A stretch of DNA of 64,000 bases from Candidatus Ornithobacterium hominis (GTDB lineage Bacteria > Bacteroidota > Bacteroidia > Flavobacteriales > Weeksellaceae), in contig NZ_OX579588.1 of the NCBI RefSeq assembly GCF_951229915.1, forward strand, positions 558,001 through 622,000, read 5' to 3'. Of this stretch, positions 19,177 through 28,956 are shown piece after piece. Below the pieces are notes generated by a model that saw only the letters and a program-made list of their open reading frames with translations, was not told the origin of the DNA and searched no databases. Numbering within the stretch: the stretch's first letter is position 1; every line of letters starts with the position of its first letter. Both the position numbers and the translations under genes were made by a program.

Positions 19177-21006
19177 ATGGCGTTTCGTCGAATTTTAAAA
19201 TTTATTAAGCCTTATAAAATTTATTTGTTTTTCACGATTTTCTTTAACGTGCTATACTCCTTACTAGCCATTGTTTCTGTGACTTCACTTTTCCCGATTT
19301 TACAAATTTTGTTTAAGAATACTGGGGCGCAAGTGACCAACGCCATGCCAGAGACGCCCCAAGCTTGGACATTTGAGAATGCACAGCAGAAATTAAATGA
19401 TTACATCGTTCAAAACATTGCAGAGCATGGCGCTTTACACGTACTAGCTGTGCTTTGTGTGGTAACCATAACTCTTTTTTTCTTACGGAATTTATTTCGT
19501 TATTTGGCACAATATTTCATGGTTGGTTTGCGCTCAGCAATTAGTTTTGATATACGGAGAGATTTGTACCATAAAATTTTAAACCTTCCAGTTTCATTCT
19601 TTACCGAGCAGCGGAAGGGCGATTTTATGAGTCGAGTATCTAGCGATGTAGATAACATTCAGCGTTTTATGCTTATGCCTTTGATTGAAATTATACGCTC
19701 TCCATTCATGATTATAGCCACACTCAGTATGCTTTTTTATATGAATTTAGAGCTTACATTGGTGACTTTGGCGTTGCTACCCATCATGGGATTTGTGATA
19801 AGTACTATTTCTAAAAGCCTCAAAAAAGATGCTCGGAAGGCTCAAGGGAGATTAGGTATTTTAATCTCTAAAGTTGAAGAAACTTTAAACGCCTCAAAAA
19901 TTATTAAAATTTTTAATGCACAATCTCGCTTAGAGAAGAATTTTGAAGAGACGAATTCCTATTGGCGAAAATTCACTAATCGTGTAGAGAGAAAGTCAGA
20001 GCTTTCTTCGCCTACATCAGAGTTTCTTGGCTCGATGACGATGATTATGCTCGTATGGTACGGGGGGAAATTAATCATACAAGAGGAGAGCATGTCGGGA
20101 GAAGTTTTCTTGACTTTTGTTGGCTTGTTTTTCCAAATGCTAGACCCAGCGAAGAGTTTGTCTAAAACCGTTTCAGACATTTCGAGAGGAACGGCGAGTG
20201 CAGAACGGGTATTAGAAATTTTAGATTTAGCCTTGGAAGATGAAAGTAATAAAAAATTCATTCCTTTTGAAAATTTTGAAGACCGAATTGAGTTTAAAAA
20301 CGTTTGGTTTCGGTACAATGACCAGCAATGGGTCGTCAAAGATTTTAGCCTAAGCGTTCGCAAAGGGGAAACGGTGGCTTTGGTAGGGCAGTCAGGGAGC
20401 GGAAAAACGACGATAGCTAATTTGCTTTCTAAATTTTACTTGCCTACTTGTGGGCAAATTTTGATAGACGGGAAAGATATTTCTGAAATCAATAGTGTTG
20501 ATTTTCGTTCACATTTAGGTATGGTCACGCAAGAATCTGTCTTGTTCAACGATTCAATTTTTGCCAACATTCACATTGGTAAAGAAGAAGCGAGTTTAGA
20601 AGAGGTGGAAAATGCAGCAAAAATAGCTAATGCGTATGATTTCATTCAGCAATTCCCAGAAGGATTTACCACAAATATAGGCGAAGGCGGCGGTAAACTC
20701 TCGGGCGGGCAAAAGCAGCGTATTTCCATAGCAAGAGCCATACTCAAAAACCCTGCAATCATGATTCTAGATGAGGCAACTTCAGCACTCGATACGCAAT
20801 CAGAACGCTTGGTGCAAGAAGCGTTAGAACATATGATGCAGAATCGAACGAGTTTAATCATAGCGCACCGCCTAAGTACGATTCAAAAAGCGGATAAAAT
20901 TGTTGTGATGAAAGACGGTGAAATCATAGAAATTGGGAGACATCAAGAATTGATGGAGAAAAACGGTGTTTATGCTCAATTGATTGCGATGCAAAATTTT
21001 AGTTAA
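19177..21006 (+). CDS. ABC exporter, MsbA-like (membrane domain fused to ATPase)
   Basis: Half-transporter of 609 residues acting as a dimer in the inner membrane. The first 330 residues hold six helices of the type-1 exporter domain. The ATPase domain follows with Walker A GQSGSGKTT near residue 402, the signature LSGGQKQRISIARA near 508, Walker B IMILDEATSALD near 528 and the H-loop IAHRLSTI near 560. MsbA-type lipid A flipping is the usual assignment in this phylum but cannot be told from drug or peptide export by sequence. The start is the ATG giving MAFRRILKFIKPYK. A palindrome copy near the start encodes part of this (core 19207-19213). Confidence 0.9.
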   Translation: MAFRRILKFIKPYKIYLFFTIFFNVLYSLLAIVSVTSLFPILQILFKNTGAQVTNAMPETPQAWTFENAQQKLNDYIVQNIAEHGALHVLAVLCVVTITLFFLRNLFRYLAQYFMVGLRSAISFDIRRDLYHKILNLPVSFFTEQRKGDFMSRVSSDVDNIQRFMLMPLIEIIRSPFMIIATLSMLFYMNLELTLVTLALLPIMGFVISTISKSLKKDARKAQGRLGILISKVEETLNASKIIKIFNAQSRLEKNFEETNSYWRKFTNRVERKSELSSPTSEFLGSMTMIMLVWYGGKLIIQEESMSGEVFLTFVGLFFQMLDPAKSLSKTVSDISRGTASAERVLEILDLALEDESNKKFIPFENFEDRIEFKNVWFRYNDQQWVVKDFSLSVRKGETVALVGQSGSGKTTIANLLSKFYLPTCGQILIDGKDISEINSVDFRSHLGMVTQESVLFNDSIFANIHIGKEEASLEEVENAAKIANAYDFIQQFPEGFTTNIGEGGGKLSGGQKQRISIARAILKNPAIMILDEATSALDTQSERLVQEALEHMMQNRTSLIIAHRLSTIQKADKIVVMKDGEIIEIGRHQELMEKNGVYAQLIAMQNFS

Positions 21007-21387
21007 TCTTTTTTGAAAGGTTCAACGTGAATCAAAACATTGTAAATGCTAAGGTGTTTTCTGTGGTTCATAAAAATTTTTAAAGCTTTTAAAAATAATA
21101 AAAACTGCAGATAGAATAATAAATAAAACGATAATAAAGGTAATCAAAGGTTCTGCTTTTCCGTGACCATACGGGTGGTCTTCATCAGGCGGGCGACTGG
21201 CATAGCTGAAGCCAAAAATGCTGAGAATAGATGCAAAAATATCAGCTAAAGACTCAATTGCATCGGCAATCAGAGCAAAAGAATTTCCGATAATTCCTGT
21301 AATGCCTTTGGCTAAAACCAAAAATAAGTTGATGGCTAAGCCAACAAAAAGGTTTTTTTTGACTTTTTTGATTTTTGAGCTTTGCAT
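21003..21387 (-). pseudogene. Cation-efflux (CDF) transporter gene with its middle deleted
   Basis: The first 112 codons are a good N-terminal part of a cation diffusion facilitator: helices 1-3, NSFALIADAIESLADIFAS with the metal-site Asp residues, and DEDHPYGHGKAEPL. Normal family members have about 300 residues; here a stop comes after FKNFYEPQKTP. A second minus-strand frame, offset by one base, then reads SIYNVLIHVEPFKKD and a stop (21003-21050), which looks like the natural C-terminus of the same family. So about 170-180 central codons seem to be missing and the joint is out of frame. Its last stop codon overlaps that of the ABC exporter. A short functional product is unlikely. Confidence 0.75.
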
Positions 21388-21477
21388 AACACTACAAGAG
21401 TAAATGAATTTTCCATTAAATTTAGAATTTATAATTTTGCACCAATTTTTAAAAGCCTAATAAAAAATCATTTTCGC

Positions 21478-23976
21478 ATGCCAAAGAATTTAGTCATTGT
21501 AGAGTCCCCAGCTAAAGCAAAAACTATTCAAAAGTACTTAGGAGAAGACTTTCGTGTAGAGTCCAGTTTTGGGCATATAGCAGATTTGCCCAAGAAAAAC
21601 ATGGGAATTGATATTTCTAATAATTTTGAACCTATTTACGAAATTTCGCCTGATAAGAAAGAAGTTGTCGCTAAGCTCAGAAGATTGAGCAAAGAAGCCA
21701 GTGTGGTTTGGCTAGCATCTGATGAAGACCGTGAGGGAGAAGCGATTGCTTGGCATTTGTATCAGCAATTGGGTTTAAAGGCAAATGAAACGAAACGAAT
21801 TGTGTTTAATGAAATTACCAAAAAAGCCATTCTCAATGCGATTGAAAACCCGAGAGAAATAGATGAAAACTTAGTCAATGCCCAGCAAGCACGGCGAATT
21901 CTAGACCGCTTAGTTGGGTTTGAAATGTCGCCTGTCTTATGGAAAAAAGTAAAGCCAGGGCTCTCGGCTGGGCGGGTGCAATCGGTGGCCGTTCGCTTGA
22001 TTGTGGAGCGCGAAAAAGAGATTTTGGACTTCACACCAGAAAATAGCTTTAAAGTTACAGGAGATTTCCAACTGAAATCGGGGGAAATATTTAGTGCACA
22101 TTTAAATCATGATTTTGAAGATTTTTCAAGCCTTAGAAAATTTATAGAAAAATGCCAATCTGCTGAGTTTTCTGTCGGGGAAATTGATAAAAAACTAGGT
22201 AAAAGAAATCCATCGGCTCCGTTCACAACGTCAACTTTGCAGCAAGAAGCTTCACGAAAGTTAGGCTTCTCAGTAGCTAGAACGATGCGCGTGGCTCAGC
22301 AGTTGTATGAGAGCGGTTTAATTACTTATATGCGTACCGACAGCGTAAATTTATCAAGCGAAGCAATTTCTGCGGCATCGCATTACATTGAAGAAAATTT
22401 TGGGAAAGAATATAAGCAAGTCCGAAAATATACCTCTAAAACAAAAGGTGCGCAAGAAGCACACGAAGCGATTCGCCCTACAAACCTGCGAATGGAACAG
22501 GGCGGAGCAGATGCTTCTCAACAGCGATTGTACGATTTGATTTGGAAACGAACCATCGCTAGCCAAATGGCAGAGGCAAAGCTGGAAAAAACGACGATAG
22601 ATGTGGATATGTCTAATCAGAAAAAGCACGTCTTCCGCGGGAAAGGAGAGGTGGTGTTGTTTGATGGATTTTTAAGGGTTTACCAAGAAAGCACTGATGA
22701 TGATGAGATGGTGCAACCGAAGGGGATGACGATTTTGCCACCGATGGAAAAGGGTGATGTACTGATACCGAATTCAATTTTTGGTTTAGAAAAATTTACC
22801 CGACACCCAGCTCGTTACTCAGAAGCTAGTTTGGTAAAGAAATTAGAAGAATTGGGCATTGGTCGCCCTTCTACCTACGCACCAACAATTAGCACGATAC
22901 AGAAGAGAAAGTATGTTGAAATTGTGAATTTAGAAGGAGAGAAGCGAAAGCTAAAAGCAATTCGCCTAGAGAAACAAAAAATAAAAGAATTTACTGAAAA
23001 TGAGATCTTTGGAGCTGATAAACGAAAGCTGAAACCTACCGATGTAGGCATTGTAGTTAATGACTTTTTGGTAAATTATTTCAAAAACATCATGGATTAC
23101 CAGTTTACGGCAAAAGTAGAAGAAGATTTTGATGAAATTGCTGCTGGAAAAGAAGATTGGTTTAAGATTTTGGATGAGTTTTATGGTAGTTTCCACAAAA
23201 ATGTAACGGATGTAGAAGAAAACGCTGACCGTGCAACGGGAGAAAGACTTTTAGGCAAAGACCCTGAGACGGGCAAAAATGTTTATGCTAGAATTGGACG
23301 ATACGGAGCGATGGTTCAGATTGGAGAAACTGAAGAGGAAGAGAAGCCAAAATTTTCTGGGCTAAATCCTAATCAAAATATTTCTACCATTACACTAGAA
23401 GAAGCTTTGAAACTTTTTGAGCTTCCTAAAGATTTAGGAGAGTATAAAAAAGAACCAGTTTCGGTGAACGTAGGGCGTTATGGACCCTATGTAAAGTTTG
23501 GTGAAAAGTATATCTCTCTACCAAAAGACCTAGACCCCAATGAAGTTAATTTGGCACAAGCCCAAGAAGTGATTGATGCAAAACTGAAAGAAGAAGCACC
23601 GATAGCAGAATACGAAGGGAAAGAAGTGACGAAAGGCACAGGGCGATTTGGCCCGTTCATTAAATGGAATAATTGGTTCATCAATGTAAGCAAAAAGTAT
23701 GATTTTGATAATCTTTCCTCAAAAGATATAAAAGAACTCATAGAGGCTAAAAAGAAAAAGGAAAACGAAAAAATAGTCAAAGTATTTGAAAAAGAGGGAA
23801 TTAGAATAGAGAAGGCACGGTGGAAAAGACACAACATCATCCAAGGGAAAACCAAAGTCGAGGTGGCTAAAGATGTAGACGTTTTGAATATGACCTTAGA
23901 AGAGGCGCAAAAAATATTAGCCATAAAAACCACGAAAAAATCGGCAAATAAAAAAACTAAAAAGACAAAAAAATAA
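21478..23976 (+). CDS. topA: DNA topoisomerase I
   Basis: Relaxes negatively supercoiled DNA. It is 832 residues long from the ATG at 21478 (MPKNLVIVESPAKAKTIQKY); a 32-codon extension upstream is not family-like and I leave it out. The TOPRIM domain carries VIVESPAKA and DEDREGEAIAWH (near 82-93). The catalytic Tyr is in SGLITYMRTDS near residue 285. The C-terminal third has two or three TOPRIM_C repeats (RIGRYGAMVQIG, NVGRYGPYVKFG, GTGRFGPFIKW) and ends in a Lys-rich tail. It shares one base with the next gene (TAATG). A palindrome copy lies inside (core 22128-22134). Confidence 0.96.
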   Translation: MPKNLVIVESPAKAKTIQKYLGEDFRVESSFGHIADLPKKNMGIDISNNFEPIYEISPDKKEVVAKLRRLSKEASVVWLASDEDREGEAIAWHLYQQLGLKANETKRIVFNEITKKAILNAIENPREIDENLVNAQQARRILDRLVGFEMSPVLWKKVKPGLSAGRVQSVAVRLIVEREKEILDFTPENSFKVTGDFQLKSGEIFSAHLNHDFEDFSSLRKFIEKCQSAEFSVGEIDKKLGKRNPSAPFTTSTLQQEASRKLGFSVARTMRVAQQLYESGLITYMRTDSVNLSSEAISAASHYIEENFGKEYKQVRKYTSKTKGAQEAHEAIRPTNLRMEQGGADASQQRLYDLIWKRTIASQMAEAKLEKTTIDVDMSNQKKHVFRGKGEVVLFDGFLRVYQESTDDDEMVQPKGMTILPPMEKGDVLIPNSIFGLEKFTRHPARYSEASLVKKLEELGIGRPSTYAPTISTIQKRKYVEIVNLEGEKRKLKAIRLEKQKIKEFTENEIFGADKRKLKPTDVGIVVNDFLVNYFKNIMDYQFTAKVEEDFDEIAAGKEDWFKILDEFYGSFHKNVTDVEENADRATGERLLGKDPETGKNVYARIGRYGAMVQIGETEEEEKPKFSGLNPNQNISTITLEEALKLFELPKDLGEYKKEPVSVNVGRYGPYVKFGEKYISLPKDLDPNEVNLAQAQEVIDAKLKEEAPIAEYEGKEVTKGTGRFGPFIKWNNWFINVSKKYDFDNLSSKDIKELIEAKKKKENEKIVKVFEKEGIRIEKARWKRHNIIQGKTKVEVAKDVDVLNMTLEEAQKILAIKTTKKSANKKTKKTKK

Positions 23977-25061
23977 TGAATATTTTTGAATTTTTGGAAC
24001 CCAACGCAGATGATTTTATTTACGAGGAATCAAGTATCGGCAGGGGATTTGTGAACTTCAATCCATCAGAGATTCAACACGGGAGCATTTATATTCTTGG
24101 CGTCCAGAATCATTTTGGTACAGAATATGAATTCTCAAAATCAATCTTAGTAGAATGGTGGCGTTCTTTTAAAAAATTATATCCCAATAATTGGAAAAGA
24201 CCAATTTGGGATCTAGGTGTGCTGATAGAAGGAGAAGATACCAGTCAATTTTTATATGCCTTTGATGAAATCGTATCAAGCATTCAAAAAAATAAAGGAA
24301 TTTTGATTCTCGTTGGCGGAACTCAAGCTTTGTCTTTTCATATTTTTAAAGGCTTAGAAAAAAAATTTAAATCAGTTTGCTCGGTAGATAAAAAGCTAGA
24401 CTTAGAGAATCCAAGAGAGGAAGTAAATGCAAAGAATTGGGTTTCTCACATGATTTTAAAGCCAGAGCATAGGCTATTAAATTATTATAATTTTGGGAGC
24501 CAAATCCCGTACAATCAAATTGAAAATCATGACATCTTGGAGCAGCTGAATTTTCAAAACATAGGTTTGGGGAAATTGATTGAGAATCTGAAAAAAGTAG
24601 AGCCTTATTTACGGGACTCCCACCTATTGAGCGTAGATATGGGAGCCATGAGCTCAGCTTGCTTTAATTCTACTCAAAACACAGTAAATGGATTGAATGC
24701 TAGAGAAATTTGTGGAATGATGAGATATGCAGGCTTGTCTATGGATTTGGATGCACTGCACCTCAGCTTGGCAGATGATAATATAAAGCCAAGCAATGCG
24801 GAGCTATTAGCAGAGATGGTTTGGTATTTTATTGATGCGAAAAATAATATGAAAAAAGATGGTGAGGTGCACCGCTACCGAGTGCAATGGGAAGATGAAG
24901 AGTTGGTGTTTCTAAAATCAAACCAGTCAGAGCGTTGGTGGATGGAAGTTCAGGTAGATGGAACAACTCAGCGAATTCCATGCGAGGAGCAAGATTATAG
25001 AGATTGCCTAAAGGGTGAAATTCCAGAGAAATGGAGTTATTTTTTTAAAAGATTTTTTTAA
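23976..25061 (+). CDS. Arginase/formimidoylglutamase-fold protein lacking metal ligands
   Basis: 361 residues with the overall arginase/agmatinase/HutG fold. This is the gene commonly labelled formimidoylglutamase between topA and gldK in flavobacteria. The dimetal site is not conserved: the GGxHD position reads VGGTQALSFH, the DAHxD position reads SVDKKLDLE, and SxDxD reads LSVDMGAMS. It is therefore probably not an active ureohydrolase. It is coupled to topA by a one-base overlap and precedes gldK by 92 bases. Its last codon and stop lie within a palindrome copy. A non-catalytic role connected with gliding or secretion is possible but unproven. Confidence 0.8.
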   Translation: MNIFEFLEPNADDFIYEESSIGRGFVNFNPSEIQHGSIYILGVQNHFGTEYEFSKSILVEWWRSFKKLYPNNWKRPIWDLGVLIEGEDTSQFLYAFDEIVSSIQKNKGILILVGGTQALSFHIFKGLEKKFKSVCSVDKKLDLENPREEVNAKNWVSHMILKPEHRLLNYYNFGSQIPYNQIENHDILEQLNFQNIGLGKLIENLKKVEPYLRDSHLLSVDMGAMSSACFNSTQNTVNGLNAREICGMMRYAGLSMDLDALHLSLADDNIKPSNAELLAEMVWYFIDAKNNMKKDGEVHRYRVQWEDEELVFLKSNQSERWWMEVQVDGTTQRIPCEEQDYRDCLKGEIPEKWSYFFKRFF

Positions 25062-25076
25062 GCCTTAAAAAAAAAT
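25051..25076. repeat. AAGSCTT palindrome copy over a stop codon before gldK
   Basis: Core AAGCCTT at 25060-25066; the TAA stop of the arginase-fold gene (25059-25061) is part of the element. It is followed by a long A run. Confidence 0.8.
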
Positions 25077-25098
25077 AAAAATTAGATCAAATTTAATT

Positions 25099-25129
25099 TT
25101 TGGTCATTAAATAAAAAATAATAGTTTTA
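25099..25129 (+). promoter_or_regulatory. Promoter of the gldKLMN operon
   Basis: TTTG (25099-25102), 19 bases, then TAGTTTTA (25122-25129), one mismatch to TAnnTTTG. It lies 24 bases before the gldK ATG. Confidence 0.55.
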
Positions 25130-25153
25130 CAAACTTTAAAAAAGAAGAATATA

Positions 25154-26605
25154 ATGGTAAGAACTGTTGCATGTATACTTTTGAGTACCATGCTTTTTTC
25201 ATGTAATTTATTTAATGGAAAGGGTAGCAGATCGAATGACAGAGGTATGATTATACCAAGTAAGAAATCGAAAAACTTCTCACCAGAAAGACCAGTGGGA
25301 ATGGTGGCAATACCAGGAGGCTCTTTTGTAATGGGGCAAACAGATTATGACTTTGCTCAGCAAAAAAACGCTTCACCCAAAACAGTTTCAGTTTCGGGAT
25401 TCTTTATGGATGATACAGAAATCCGAAATTCGGAATACCAAGAATTTGTTTCATATGTAAGAGATAGTATTGTTCGCCAAAGATTAGCAGAGCGTGCTTA
25501 TGAATTGGGCTACGATGGTACTGCAAATACCGCCAGTGGGCAAGGGGGGATAAGTGATTTCGCATTTAAAGCGAAAGATAATGCAACTGGTGAGCAATCA
25601 GCTTACCTACAATATGTGAATGAAATGGCTGATGGACGTAGCGGGTATGAATCTGAAAGGCAATTGAATTGGGATATTCCTATTATTTGGGATAAATATG
25701 AGTACCCTGATCGTGATTATGTAGAAGTGATGGAGGCTTTGTATTATCCACCAAAAGACCGATTTAATGGGGAAAGAATATTAGATGTTCGTAAATTGAA
25801 TTTTGTGTTTACTGAAGTTGATAAAAATAAAGCTGCGAGAACTGCGAATAGCAAACGCCAAGACTTTGTAGTTACTGACACGGTAAATGTTTATCCTGAC
25901 ACAACAGTTTGGGTAAGAGATTTTAACTATGCATACAACGACCCATTGCATGAAGATTACTTTTGGAATGAAGCTTATGCCGATTATCCTGTAGTTGGTG
26001 TAACTTGGAGTCAGGCAAAAGCTTTTTGTGTTTTTAGAACTAAAAAACATCAAGATTATAAAAGATCACGAAGAAAAAATAATACAGAAAACGTAATTCA
26101 ATATCGCTTGCCTACAGAGGTAGAATGGGAATATGCAGCTCGAGGAGGTATACAAAATGCTCCTTACCCTTGGGGAGGTCCTTATTTGACGGATAGTAGA
26201 GGTTGCTACCTAGCTAATTTCAAGCCGAAAAGAGGAGATTATGTAGAAGATTGCTGTGCTAAGTCAAAAAAATCTGGCTTTATTTATACAGCACCAGTGA
26301 AAACATTTCATCCTAATGGCTATGGGCTATACGATATGGCAGGAAATGTAGCCGAATGGACTCAATCTCCTTACGGAACTTCATCTGGAGAATATACAGG
26401 GACGCTAAACCCTTATTTGGGCACTGGAAAAGATACAGATAGAAAAACCGTGAAAGGAGGCTCTTGGAAAGATGTAGGCTATATGCTTATGGTAGGAAAT
26501 AGAGATAACGAGCATAAAGACTCTGCAAGAAGTTATATCGGATTTAGAACCGTACAATCCATCCCAGAGGGATCGGATGTACGCTATAATAGAACAAGAC
26601 AATAA
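25154..26605 (+). CDS. gldK: Type IX secretion lipoprotein GldK/PorK
   Basis: Outer-membrane-linked lipoprotein that with GldN forms the periplasmic ring of the type IX secretion system. Lipobox MLFSC (Cys17) follows a short signal. The body is a formylglycine-generating-enzyme-like (FGE-sulfatase) domain: MVAIPGGSFVMGQTDYDF near residue 50, GVTWSQAKAFCVFRT near 280, YRLPTEVEWEYAARGG near 318 and GLYDMAGNVAEW near 395. At 483 residues it has the typical length. It is first in the gldK-L-M-N operon, so secretion of CTD-tagged proteins and perhaps gliding are expected. Confidence 0.96.
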   Translation: MVRTVACILLSTMLFSCNLFNGKGSRSNDRGMIIPSKKSKNFSPERPVGMVAIPGGSFVMGQTDYDFAQQKNASPKTVSVSGFFMDDTEIRNSEYQEFVSYVRDSIVRQRLAERAYELGYDGTANTASGQGGISDFAFKAKDNATGEQSAYLQYVNEMADGRSGYESERQLNWDIPIIWDKYEYPDRDYVEVMEALYYPPKDRFNGERILDVRKLNFVFTEVDKNKAARTANSKRQDFVVTDTVNVYPDTTVWVRDFNYAYNDPLHEDYFWNEAYADYPVVGVTWSQAKAFCVFRTKKHQDYKRSRRKNNTENVIQYRLPTEVEWEYAARGGIQNAPYPWGGPYLTDSRGCYLANFKPKRGDYVEDCCAKSKKSGFIYTAPVKTFHPNGYGLYDMAGNVAEWTQSPYGTSSGEYTGTLNPYLGTGKDTDRKTVKGGSWKDVGYMLMVGNRDNEHKDSARSYIGFRTVQSIPEGSDVRYNRTRQ

Positions 26606-26639
26606 AATTCAATTTTATACTAATAGAAAAATTATAATT

Positions 26640-27329
26640 ATGGCTTTAAAACCAACAAAAAAAGATTACATCCTGAATATGGTCTATTCCTTAGGAGCAG
26701 CAATAGTAATTTTAGGAGCATTATTCAAGATTAACCATTATTCCATAGGCCCATTAGATGGATCTACTGTTTTGTTAGTAGGACTTGGTGTAGAGGCAAT
26801 TATTTTTGTGATTTTTGCTTTTGATCCACCAGCAGGAGATTACGCTTGGGAAAAAGCGTACCCAGAATTATTAGACGGAAAAGCCTCAGTTGCTAGGAAA
26901 GGCAATGCAACTGTTCAAGAAGATTATAATACGCAGATATCTTTGTCTGAGAAATTAGATAAAATGTTGACCGAAGCCAAATTAGATGCCTCTTTAATGA
27001 ACCGATTGAGAGAAGGAATTCAGAACTTTAGTAGCTCAGTAGATGATATCAATAGAACGATAGATGCCTCTAAAAATACTCAAAAATACGGTGATCAATT
27101 GGCTTTAGCTGCTAATCATATGGAATCATTGAATTCTTTGTATCAATCTCAGCTAGAAAGTGGGAAAAGACAAGTGGAATTAAATAAAAAATTCATAGAT
27201 GAAATGGAAAAATCTGCTACTGGGTCAGAGAAATTCTTGACAGAAATGAATAAATTAACCTCAAACGTTCAAAGTTTGAATCAAGTCTATGGTGGAATGC
27301 TATCGGCAATGAGGCAACCACAAGCTTAA
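26640..27329 (+). CDS. gldL: Type IX secretion inner-membrane protein GldL
   Basis: Inner-membrane part of the GldL-GldM motor driven by the proton gradient. It is 229 residues long. The two N-terminal helices (residues 12-30 and 38-60, ending FVIFAFDPP) are followed by a cytoplasmic coiled-coil tail. The acidic and basic residues in and beside the helices fit a motor role. The start is the ATG giving MALKPTKKDYILNMVYSLGA; an upstream in-frame ATG overlapping gldK would add unrelated residues. Confidence 0.95.
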   Translation: MALKPTKKDYILNMVYSLGAAIVILGALFKINHYSIGPLDGSTVLLVGLGVEAIIFVIFAFDPPAGDYAWEKAYPELLDGKASVARKGNATVQEDYNTQISLSEKLDKMLTEAKLDASLMNRLREGIQNFSSSVDDINRTIDASKNTQKYGDQLALAANHMESLNSLYQSQLESGKRQVELNKKFIDEMEKSATGSEKFLTEMNKLTSNVQSLNQVYGGMLSAMRQPQA

Positions 27330-27373
27330 ATTTTATGAACAATATAAATTTTAATACTTTAAAAGTATAGAAA

Positions 27374-28903
27374 ATGGCAAAGGGAAAACTACCACCACGC
27401 CAAAAGATGATCAACCTGATGTATCTGGTTTTTATTGCTATGATGGCAATGCAAATCGATAGAGAAGTGTTGAGAAGCTTTGAGGGCATTAATACATCAC
27501 TTACGGATGCTTCGCAGTTGACAAATCAAAATAATTCAACATTTTATGATCAGATTAAAAATAAAGCTAGTGAAGACGCCGATTACAAAGCAATACAAGA
27601 TAGAGCAGAACAAGTCAGAGCAAGTTCAAACGAAGTTTTCCAAAGTATTGAAGCAATCAAAAACGAATTAGTTTCAAATGCAAACTACTCCGTGCCAAAA
27701 GAAGGAGAAGAGACTAATTATAATTCATTACAAAATACAGATGTTGTAACGAATTTATTTTTCAATGGAGATAATCAGTCAGAGAAAGGCAATATTTTAG
27801 TCAATAAAATTGATGAATTCAAGAAATTTTTACTAGACCAATATTCATCAGAAAATGATAAAGCTCGCGTAAATAAATTATTTGGAACAGAGGACTCTAA
27901 AAACCTGAGTTGGCTGCATAAAACCTTTTACAATCAGCCGATGGTTGCAGCTTTAACTAATTTAACTAAAATACAAGCTGATGTAAGAACAGAAGAAGGA
28001 AACTTGGTTCGTACATTGTTAGCGAATAAATTACAAGATGAAATTAAATTAAAAGCTTTTCAACCGATCGTAGACATTCCTCCAGTAGTAAGAAAGGGAG
28101 ATAATGTTCAAGCAAATATAGCTTTCGGAGCTTATGACAATACATTGCAAGGTGAAGTGAAAATGGGAGGGCAAACCGTAGCTTTGACTGATGGTAGAGC
28201 CACATTCCCGCTAAACACTTCAGCAGATGGAACAAAGACCATTTCTGGTACAATGTCATATAGAAAACCAGACGGATCTACTGAGACTATGCCTTTTGAA
28301 AGAACTTATACCGTTGTAAGCGAAACTTTGGCAAAAGCGCCAAGCGGAGGCTCTATCTCTGCAGATAGAATGAATGTAGTTTATCGAGGCATCAATAATC
28401 CTCTGACAGCGACTATCAATGGTGCAGACGGACCAATTAATATGACGGCTTCAGTTGCAGGCTTATCAGGTTCAAATGGTAAATATAATTTCAAACCTTC
28501 GGGTGGGAATAGCGTTACATTCACAGCCTCTGCCAAAACTTCTTCAGGGAAAACAATAACTGAGACCAAAGAATTTAGAATCAAGCCTGTTCCTCCACCA
28601 CAAGGGCAGATTAGAGGTAAAAACTCATTGATTGTTCCTCCGAGTTCGCTATCTAAATTAGTCGTAGAAGCAGAAATTCCTAACTTTGAATTTGATGTAA
28701 GCTTTACAGTAACTAGCTTTAAGATTAAAGTCTCTGGCCAGAAAACGGTACAAGTTAACGGAAATCGATTGAGCGCAGCAGGAAGAGTACTAGACCAAGT
28801 AAAGCCTGGTGACGCAGTTAATATTTTTGATATAGAAGCTACAGCTTCAGGATTGGATGGCAGAGTTCCAAATATTTCTGGAGTAGCTATAGATGTTCAG
28901 TAA
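27374..28903 (+). CDS. gldM: Type IX secretion motor rotor protein GldM
   Basis: Spans the periplasm from the GldL motor to the GldKN ring. It is 509 residues long. One N-terminal helix (MINLMYLVFIAMMAMQID, residues 12-30) is followed by a long periplasmic region of helical and then Ig-like domains (for example PPVVRKGDNVQANIAFGAY near 236 and PPPQGQIRGKNSLIVPPSSL near 408). The length and domain order are those of known GldM/PorM proteins. Confidence 0.95.
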   Translation: MAKGKLPPRQKMINLMYLVFIAMMAMQIDREVLRSFEGINTSLTDASQLTNQNNSTFYDQIKNKASEDADYKAIQDRAEQVRASSNEVFQSIEAIKNELVSNANYSVPKEGEETNYNSLQNTDVVTNLFFNGDNQSEKGNILVNKIDEFKKFLLDQYSSENDKARVNKLFGTEDSKNLSWLHKTFYNQPMVAALTNLTKIQADVRTEEGNLVRTLLANKLQDEIKLKAFQPIVDIPPVVRKGDNVQANIAFGAYDNTLQGEVKMGGQTVALTDGRATFPLNTSADGTKTISGTMSYRKPDGSTETMPFERTYTVVSETLAKAPSGGSISADRMNVVYRGINNPLTATINGADGPINMTASVAGLSGSNGKYNFKPSGGNSVTFTASAKTSSGKTITETKEFRIKPVPPPQGQIRGKNSLIVPPSSLSKLVVEAEIPNFEFDVSFTVTSFKIKVSGQKTVQVNGNRLSAAGRVLDQVKPGDAVNIFDIEATASGLDGRVPNISGVAIDVQ

Positions 28904-28956
28904 AATAATTTTGGATAATTAATGAACTTAATTGTCATATTTAATATAAAACTAAA

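Noticed and set aside
21382..21477. 32-codon N-terminal extension of topA
   Set aside because: Topoisomerase I proteins begin at the MPKNLVIVESPAKA segment; the added part overlaps the cation-efflux remnant and has no similarity.
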